Assembly (NCBI GenBank): GCA_944990035.1
Contig: CALYLX010000137.1
Span: forward strand, 1-64,000
Direction of reading: 5' to 3'
DNA length: 64,000 nucleotides
Source: Clitopilus passeckerianus
Taxonomy: Eukaryota; Basidiomycota; Agaricomycetes; Agaricales; Entolomataceae
The notes beneath the pieces are model-generated. The model did not search any database. It was not told where the DNA came from and worked only from the letters and a program-made list of their open reading frames with translations. This document shows, piece after piece, positions 56,740 to 64,000 of the stretch. Numbering within the stretch: position 1 is the first letter of the stretch; each line of letters starts with the position of its first letter. Made by a program: the position numbers and the translations under genes.

Positions 56740-57024
56740 CCAGGAGGCTGACATGGTGTACAGATCGGGAGATTCCCCCTTGGGAGTTGTCCAGTGTCCC
56801 CGCGGAATGGGCCTGAAGGCAAGCGAAATGGTGGTTCAATTTCCAATAATTAATGGGCATCGTACATTCTCAAGAGTCCATGCACAAAAATCTAGCAATC
56901 ATGATATGTACGTGTGGTCCAACTACTCATAACCTTGTACTATAGTGAATAAACTACAACATCCCGAACGAGTGTCGTTCAAATGAGAAAACCAGCCAAG
57001 CCCTAGCTTGATGCACAACATCCA

Positions 57025-59550
57025 TCAACTTCCAACCATCGCCCTTATCGCGTTCAGATCCTTCGACAACTGGTCATACTTCACCGTTTTAGCCTTAAGC
57101 TCATCATCAGACAGCAAATCCCCAGAATCGCTTCCGGCTGGCCCCTGCAACATCCTCTTCTCGATCTTGATCCTCTGCGTCCGAATCTGCCCATACAGCT
57201 CGATGTATTCGGTGTATGCTTCCTTATATCGAGCCCGTAAGGCTGCACGGTCCTTGGGCAGGGGTTGAGGTTTAGGCTCTTGTTTCACATGACGACGGGT
57301 ATCATGATCTCCATTCGGGGAGGGCGTAGGTAGAGTAGTCGTCTTGCTTGGTCGACGTATTTCACCTTCGTCCTCGGACGAGGATGTGTAGATGGGAGAC
57401 TTCCTTCGTGACTTTCCGGACCCATTTGTCCTCACAGATTCACTTCGTCGATGCGAGGATGATGTCTGCGCCGGTGCTTTTGACTCTCGGGTCAGTGCAG
57501 CTCGAATTGCCGGGGACTGCTCCCTCTCCTTCTTGACCTTCGGTGACGGTGGCAAAGGCGGCAGCGGTGACGGCTCCTTCTTCACTTTCGGCTTTGTCCC
57601 AGGCGTCAACTCCGGCTTTTTGGGTAAAGATAGGTCTCTTGGCTTGGTATCCTTCAGTGTAGGCGGGGTCGCCAAAGGTGTTGACCCTGCCTCTATTTTC
57701 CGCTTCTTAGCCGCCAGGGCTCGAGTCTTCGAATCCTCATACTCGTCATCATCCTCCGCTGCCTGCTTCCTCTTCAAAGCGCTGCCTTCTCGAGAATCAG
57801 CTGCTTTCCCCTTCTCCTGAGTATGCTTGCTCTTGCTCGTACCCGCCCTATCGGACGGTCGTTCACGGTCAGACTCGACCCCACTCATAGCCATATCCCT
57901 ATCCCTGGTCTTCCCTATTCGTTTATTGGGAAGTCCAGTGACCGGATTCCTGTCGGGCTTGTTCGAGCTGCCAGCGTTCGCAACAGGTGATGGCCTGGGA
58001 GGCAGAGCATGCGACGGTGGCTCCCTGCCAGCCCGACCACGCGGGTCAGCAGATGGCTTCAGCGGCACAGTAGTCGCTGTCGGGCTAGGACTTGCTGTAG
58101 GTGATGCCAAACTAGAGGCTTTGTAACCTGAACCAGGCAGCTTCTTGCCACCTGCACCTGTCCGTAATGGCGGGGGAGCCTGAGGTCGGGGCGACTCTTC
58201 GCTAGCTTTAGGTTTCCCGGGAGCGCTGCTCGGCCGCGAATTGGAGGTAGCGGCGGCCACTGCCCTAGCCCCCTCGTCCCTCATCTTGATTTCCGCCTTG
58301 TGGTCTGCTTTAGGTTTCTTCTTCTCCCTTTCTTTCATATCCATTGACGTCACCCCCCGCTTTGCCTCGACTTGTGTGCTGGCCTGATTTGAGGAGGAAG
58401 AGGACGAAGACGAGGCGGCAGAGTTATTGTTTATCTGCCGATGTTCAAAATGCTTCCAAGCAGCGTCAGTCGACCTTATCCCCAAGGCGTGGAGTTTTTG
58501 TCGTCCTGTGCGAGCAACTGCTATGCGATCCGCTTCGGGCCATTTCGGCCAGTCATACGGACGAACTTCTGGCCAAGATTCTGTCTTCAACCGCCACCTT
58601 TGGTTGCCGGGGTCCTCTCCTTTCCTAAGGTTTGATGTGGGCTCTGCAACCTGAGAAAACAGTAGTAATCAGTATGGATTCGTATCCGAATTCAACTTAG
58701 AAAAGAGAACTCACGTCCTCCAAAAGCTCATAAAAGTCTCGCTTAGAGCTTGCATTACTTGCGGCATCGGCAAGAACCGCCCTGGTTAGATTATCTCGCG
58801 ACCTCTCCCCAACGACAGCCAAACAGTGGATCAAAGCCTTCCGCCTTGGGTGGTCTTGTAGATCATCCCGTTTTCTCGGCGGTGCCGGTGATGCCACACG
58901 GGTAGGTGCTGAAGTAGCAGGGGTTGGTGTTGATGATGTGGACACCCCGGTGGTGACCGGCGTCCTGTGTGATGTGGCCTTGTTCATTGCAGTCCTAAAC
59001 ATCGAGCTTGTCGGATCTTTCTTCTTCCTCTTAGGAGGAGCAGAGGAATTCGAGGAGGATGGGGTGAGCGGGGGCGGGGCATCTAAGAAGACGGTCTTGT
59101 GTTCCTCCTTCTGCTTGGCAGCATCATTCACCCGTTCTCGGATCCTATCCGCGGCCTTTGCCTCATCTCGTTTGCTGAACCCAACAGCATACTTATGTGT
59201 GACATTCGCATAGTGTTTGAGAGGCGGGGACGGTTTGGAAGCAGATGTTGACCGTAGGTATAGCTCGTGACCTTGTTCTCCAGTACCATTCATAGGATAG
59301 AAGGTTCCCCCGATATATATACCCTAAGGAATGATAAGCTCTTGAATAACGACGAGGCGGGACAACCACTCACTGGAGAGTTCCCAAAGTCAAATTCCAC
59401 ATGAGGGGTTTCGCTGCCATATGATTGTAGGGCATCCAGGACCTCTTCGGACATACGAATGATCAGAGCCTGCTTCGGCTTCGTATATTCCGATTCACCC
59501 GGATTGGTGTGGGGCAGCAACGAAAGCGTCGAGTCAGCGGGGAGAGGCAT
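57025..59550 (-). CDS. RNA polymerase II elongation factor ELL homologue
   Basis: Three exons. The N-terminal domain starts MPLPADSTLSLLPHTN and has ALIIRMSEEVLDALQSYG, VEFDFGNSPVGIYIGGTFYP, then the winged-helix-like part RRKALIHCLAVVGERSRDNL and KRDFYELLEDVVAEP, matching the ELL N-terminal region. A very long Lys/Ser/Pro-rich disordered middle with a run of serines follows. The C-terminus has the occludin/ELL domain: RARYKEAYTEYIELYGQI, QRIKIEKRML and KYDQLSKDLNAIRAMV. ELL suppresses polymerase pausing in the super elongation complex. The identification rests on both domains being present in the right order. Intron positions at about 58650-58730 and 59300-59365. Confidence 0.85.
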
Positions 59551-60258
59551 GGTGTCTGGTAGCTTTCTAGGTTGGTATCTGGTGTCGTCGTGAACGCCCT
59601 GTGTACGGAGGATGTGGCGTGGTCAATGCGCTGCAGTGACTGTGTGGCTTAATGACGACTGTTCCGAAGACGAGGGCAGAACGAGTCAACGTCGTTCGAC
59701 ACTGTGGCGACGATGAGGAGGCCAACTACCGAAAGTGGGCCAACAACAAGGAGAGGGGCAGTTCGAGGCCAAGGTGCTCACGAAAGCCAGGGTCAGGGTC
59801 AATGATGGCTGTCTGTCGGACATCCGGAAATACCTTGTTTATCGTTATTGTTCTGAGCGTTTCAATAATTCCTACTTTAATGCAATCGCCTTGTTCTTTT
59901 CTGCGGCTTTAAAGCTTAATATACCTCGGTTTATTCACTTTCATTTGCTTAATGTCAGTCCGTATCATAGAAAACGAAAATGCGTATTTTTCGAGTACCA
60001 TCAACCTGAGCCTCAATGACTTTCCTGACGGCCCCGATGACCCCACCAACCGGTTGCTGCGAGATCGTGTCAAGGTAGTATCATGCATAGTCATCAAGCA
60101 AACTACATCCTCGGCAGGGATCTCATCTCTAAAACATTGCCGGAAACACATTGATCACGGCCTTTACTTCCGCTCGTTACCTTACCTCCATGCAGCAACG
60201 GATAATCTTGAGAGCGATTCAGTCAGCAAGGAGTTCAGTAAGAATAAAGATAGAAATC
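59551..60258. other. Intergenic, one doubtful small frame
   Basis: About 710 bases between the ELL start and the KTI12 stop. On the plus strand ATG at 59957 opens MSVRIIENENAYFSST and can be spliced by a 43-base GTAGTA...GGCAG intron to give a 46-residue peptide. No homology is recognised, so I do not call it a gene. ELL promoter elements should lie in the left part. Confidence 0.35.
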
Positions 60259-61375
60259 CTACCACGGCTTTATATGTTCCTCCAGATATGTTACAAACTT
60301 CTCCGCCACACTCTCTTCACTCCAATCCACCGTTCCCTTTTCGGTTGTTCCGAGCGTTATCGCTTTCTTGTGCACCGTAACGAATGATCGCTTCAATCGT
60401 TGAAGCTCAGACAGAGTAATATTCCGCGGAGGGAGCGTGATCTCTTGTTTCAGCGACGAAGAGCCGACAGTAAACGAGAGGTTCAGTTGACCACCCATGC
60501 CAGACTGTTCCGCCACAATAGCAGAAACGAGAGCAGCTGTGGTCTGTTCCAGAGTATGTAAAGCATCAGAGGGAGCTTTCGCGACCTAATCAGAATCCCA
60601 GGATATGAGCTGAAGGGATACTTGGTGAATCAAGGGACAACATACTGCGAGTGTACCAGAGTTCGGCGGCTTTATCACTCCTTTCGTTAGAGCCTCCCAT
60701 ATTTGCGACATCGGGGGTGTCTCGTCCTCCCATAGAACAGTGAACAGGGGCGAATCCCATCGGACCATTGAAGATGGTTCCTCGTATCTGAATATCAGGT
60801 TCTCGAGTCTGATTTCAAGTCAATTCTAGCTCGAACTTTAACCAATAAGAAATGGCACTCACGTCTCTGGTGCATATGCCTTGCCATCTTCCCGAGTCGT
60901 ATTCCATTCCCTACACTGATCTTGCGTCGCAACAACGTAAACCTAACGAGCTCTTCATTCTGCGGATTTGAGTGTTGGATGCGAGACATACGGTGCACAC
61001 CCGCAGCTTCATCTCCCGAGCAGCACAGTACATCTGATATCGGAAGCCCTTAATGTAATTGGGGGCGTCGACGATGAGTACTGTGTCTGAAGCCATTTGT
61101 CGTTGCATAGCCGTGAATAGCGTGCCCCGGGCTGGCTTTTCAGATTTGCTGGCTTTTCCTGCATTTCGTCGCTGTTCTCGAGGGAAGCAAAATGGGTGCT
61201 CACTGTCATAGGCACTTCTGTTCAAATTCAAGGTATCATCTGAGAGAACAACAACTTTGGCCAGCGGTCCTTCATAGGATTCATCCTTGATCAAGTTTTC
61301 AAGGGAATCTTTCAGTTGTTGTGCACGTCTTGACTTTCCAGAAGATGGAAATCCGGAAGTTGTAACCAAAGCCAT
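60259..61375 (-). CDS. KTI12: KTI12, Elongator-associated P-loop protein
   Basis: Regulates Elongator and thereby wobble-uridine tRNA modification. Start MALVTTSGFPSSGKSRRAQQ contains the Walker A text GFPSSGKS. Then VVLSDDTLNLNRSAYDS, TLFTAMQRQMASDTVLIVDA, NYIKGFRYQMYCAAREMKLR, the spliced YVVATQDQCREWN, RYEEPSSMVRWDSPLF and the C-terminal tRNA-binding domain with NITLSELQRLKRSFVTVHKK, ending KFVTYLEEHIKPW. All match KTI12, which resembles phosphoseryl-tRNA kinase. About four introns. Its start faces the LIM-protein gene at a distance of about 820 bases. Confidence 0.93.
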
Positions 61376-62193
61376 TCAGATGATGAGAGTCAAACGCAAG
61401 ATTATATTGCAGCAAATAATTCTAAAACTATGTAGAAAAGCGCTGAAAGCACTTTAAATTTTGCCAAAAATTGCTGGAAGCCGAAGCTAACAGACGAGTT
61501 CGGATGTGTAATTTGCAATCAGCAAAAGACTGTGCCTCGGTAAAGACCTCACTGGCGACAGTACATGCCCGAGCACAAGAGATGGGGATCAATTTTGGCT
61601 CATCAAAGCCTTATATACCAAAGATCACCTACGCACGGACCATGGTGTTCCCATCACCAACGTCGGCGAAAGTTTTTGCGCGATAATCATAACGACGACC
61701 GCCACAGCGAGTGAATGCATGCGCAGTAGCGTCGGGATTCTCGGTATGTAGATCACGAAATTTCAATTGCTCATCTTTGCGTGGTTACGATAAGCCAAGA
61801 CGAAGAATTAAGATCCAGCATTTTGAGCAAAGGTAGAAGCTCGGCAAGCAGAATCTCAAGCTCACGATCTATGAGAATAAGCCTTCTGAGAAGAATGCGC
61901 CACCATTAATTGACTGGAAATGCCAATTCTTCAGAATCCGGACGAGTTCTTCGTGGATTGGGGGTGTCGTTACTCGGCACAGCCACATATTGAGATGCGT
62001 GTGACTCCAATTTGGGAAATTCCGTTTACCACGTCCTCATCGTCGTCGCCATCCTTCATACTTCTCCCAACGTTACGGCGCTCAGCGAGCTGCCGTCGTT
62101 ATCTTCAACTTTTGTACCATAAACCTCTATTCTGGCTTTGTTTTTGGCTCTCTGACTGAATAAGACTGGAGGTGGCGAAATAAACTTCAAGGC
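61376..62193. other. Divergent intergenic region upstream of KTI12 and the LIM gene
   Basis: About 820 bases with no supported gene. The part next to 62194 is pyrimidine-rich (CATCGTCGTCGCCATCC and similar), as is common in leaders of fungal regulatory genes. Short frames here have no recognisable content. Confidence 0.4.
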
Positions 62194-64000
62194 ATGGCTA
62201 CTGCCGCGATGAATCTACCCAGACGCGATCCATCTCGTGTGGATTTGCCACAGGACATCCACGGCCGCCCATCTTGGGATGATAGTAACAATACGGACGA
62301 TAGAATCTGTCCTGGCTGCAGGAAGCCAGCTGTATCAGAGAATGGAGGTCTCGTCGTTGCTTTCGGGTATGTGAAATTTCGCTCTCACACCCACGCTCCT
62401 CGTCGGGGCCGTCGTTGACTTCCCAACTTCTTTAGCCAATCCTTCTTTCATGTGGAATGCTTCAAATGCGCAAAATGCAGCAACCAAGTCACTGCAGATA
62501 CCAATCTACTGCTACTTTCCGATGGCTCTCCCATCTGCTCGAATTGTTCATACAGTTGCAACATCTGCAACCAGCCCATCCTTGACGAAGCTATCATGAC
62601 TGGAGACGACTCATATCACGCTCATTGCTTCAAATGCAAAGTCTGTTCCAACCGGATAGACGAACTTGTATTCGCCAAGACCAGCCATGGCATATATTGC
62701 ATGAATTGTCACAACAAACGAATGGCAAAAATTCGAGAGCACGCCCAACGGAAAGCAGAGAGAAAAGAAAGAGAGAGACTCGCGGGTATGAGTAGTAATG
62801 GGGTAGGTATCTTTTGACTACTCGTGCTTCATCCACGAAACTAACCAATTCTACAGAGGGCATCTCCTGCTTATGATCCACGCCCAAGCAGCTCCAGGTC
62901 CCCGCATGCACCCCAACTTGACTCTCGTCCCTCAAGCTCCAGGGGAGATTCAGAGCAAAACTTATCCTCTCGCTCTCCCAAACCCCATTCAGGCCCCTAT
63001 GTCAGCGACGCCTTTGCATCACCACCCTCCTATGATCAAATCCCTCGCCCACCGCTCAAACACAGCGTTTCAGGCTCATCTCAGCAATTTTCTCTCACTA
63101 TTGCTCCACCCCAAGAGAATAACACGCCTGCTTTGAGAGCATCCCCTCCTACGTTCGAAGTCTCCGACCACGACCGATCACTCCCCCACAAACAGAATAC
63201 CCTACCTGTCCCAAATGTCACGTCTGATGTCGATGCGGATGGGCGGCGCCGCAGTTATGACGATGGCGTCCGACCTCTGAATGTCCTGTTCAATCGGCCA
63301 GGTGATTCGGCGGCTCAGCAACCGACAACACCCGCCTCTGCACCCGTTCAAGAAGGGAACGTTGGAGGACTGACTGTCACCACTAAACGAAGCAAAAGAT
63401 GGTCTATCAACCCGGGTGCCCCAGGGCTGGATGTGGCCAGTGGCCTTCCCCGACCTTCCACATCGCCCACGCTTCCAACCACACAGCAGCCGGCTTCTCT
63501 GAATGGCTATGGAGGAATTGTTCCGTCTTCTCCAGGAGGCAAGAATTCTCCCCATCAAACTCTTTCTCCTTTACGAGAGCAGTTCAGATCGTCTCCGTCC
63601 ATGTCTCCTCGGCCTATCTCCAGCACCAGCTCGCATCACAGTCAATCGAGCTATCATTCGACAACCACTAGTCTGCCTTACTCGGATGAAAATACCCGCG
63701 ATAATGCGCGTTCGCCATCACCGGGCCAACCTACGGCCTGTACGGATGATCATTCCCTCGACCAGATGATCGTCGTAAAGGCGCCTCCATCATCTTCGGT
63801 CACTTTGGGTTCGGTTCCCTTGTCGAAACAGAAGAACAAGAGCAATGCTTCTGTGGACCATTCGAACGACGAGGCTGCCGCGAAGAGGTTAAGCCCACAG
63901 AATGGATCAATGGGATATTCCTACTACGCCTCTGAGACTCAACGATCGGACTCCCGTCCCGATTCTGCGAGCCTCAGCTTGCATTCGCCAATACGATCTC
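62194..64000 (+). CDS. LIM-domain protein, probably Rga/Lrg1-type RhoGAP (cut by window end)
   Basis: The N-terminus MATAAMNLPRRDPSRVDLPQ leads to two LIM domains: CPGCRKPAVSENGG with HVECFKCAKC and CSNC, then CNICNQPILDEAI with HAHCFKCKVC and CMNC. A basic helix KAERKERERLAG and, after an intron at about 62808-62857, a long Ser/Pro-rich stretch without stop to position 64000 follow. Paired N-terminal LIM domains plus a disordered middle are typical of fungal RhoGAPs acting on Cdc42 or Rho1, in which the GAP domain is at the far C-terminus. That domain lies outside this window, so the GAP identity is inferred. Confidence 0.8.

Noticed and set aside
1..64000. Programmed -1 ribosomal frameshifting as the cause of the ten frame breaks
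   Set aside because: The sites do not share a slippery heptamer or a following stem, are spread over unrelated housekeeping genes, and lie in plain homopolymers.

Overview
The window is nuclear DNA of a filamentous basidiomycete, most likely a mushroom-forming agaricomycete. Evidence: 33 closely packed protein genes on both strands, almost all split by many short (about 45-85 base) GT-AG introns; proteins of fungal type (PMT4 mannosyltransferase, NHA1 antiporter, FLC/TRP-like channel, Nak1/Kic1-type kinase, LIM protein of RhoGAP type); and small or tandem families without recognised function. I see no rRNA, tRNA, CRISPR array or intact mobile element. Gene models below are spliced by eye; intron borders are my reading of the sequence.

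Layout. 1-8.4 kb: three minus-strand genes, PMT4 mannosyltransferase, CCT beta chaperonin and the E2 subunit of 2-oxoglutarate dehydrogenase. 8.5-16.7 kb: plus-strand CLIP-170-like microtubule plus-end protein, OM14-like mitochondrial membrane protein and eIF3c. 16.7-28.9 kb: eIF2B gamma, Nak1/Kic1-type kinase, APS kinase, pyroglutamyl-peptidase-like protein, Mgs1/WRNIP1 ATPase, an ICMT-type methyltransferase and ATP synthase OSCP. 29-38 kb: TRP/FLC-like channel, J-domain protein, two tandem paralogues of unknown function and bleomycin hydrolase. 38-50 kb: SmD1, paraoxonase-like protein, NHA1 antiporter, two fungal proteins of unknown role, Smr-domain protein, ornithine decarboxylase antizyme and ribosomal protein uS5. 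50-64 kb: a Ser/Pro-rich protein, a 63-residue hydrophobic peptide gene, a cytochrome P450, a single-span membrane protein, ELL, KTI12 and a LIM-domain protein running off the end.

Most genes are unrelated housekeeping functions rather than one pathway. Several serve translation (eIF3c, eIF2B gamma, uS5, KTI12, antizyme with recoding). Divergent pairs that probably share promoters are KGD2/CLIP-170, eIF2B gamma/kinase, OSCP/TRP, SmD1/paraoxonase, antizyme/uS5 and KTI12/LIM.

Two results stand out. First, about ten conserved genes are interrupted by a single missing base, nearly always in a homopolymer of three to five and always in the same direction; this looks like a systematic consensus error rather than biology, and it breaks naive gene models. 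Second, the antizyme gene carries a recognisable +1 recoding site (TGG CGC TTT TGA C) placed just after an intron. Also notable: a pyroglutamyl peptidase homologue whose catalytic cysteine is serine, a tiny gene whose start codon sits alone before an intron, four GC-AG introns, and a 12-base microexon.
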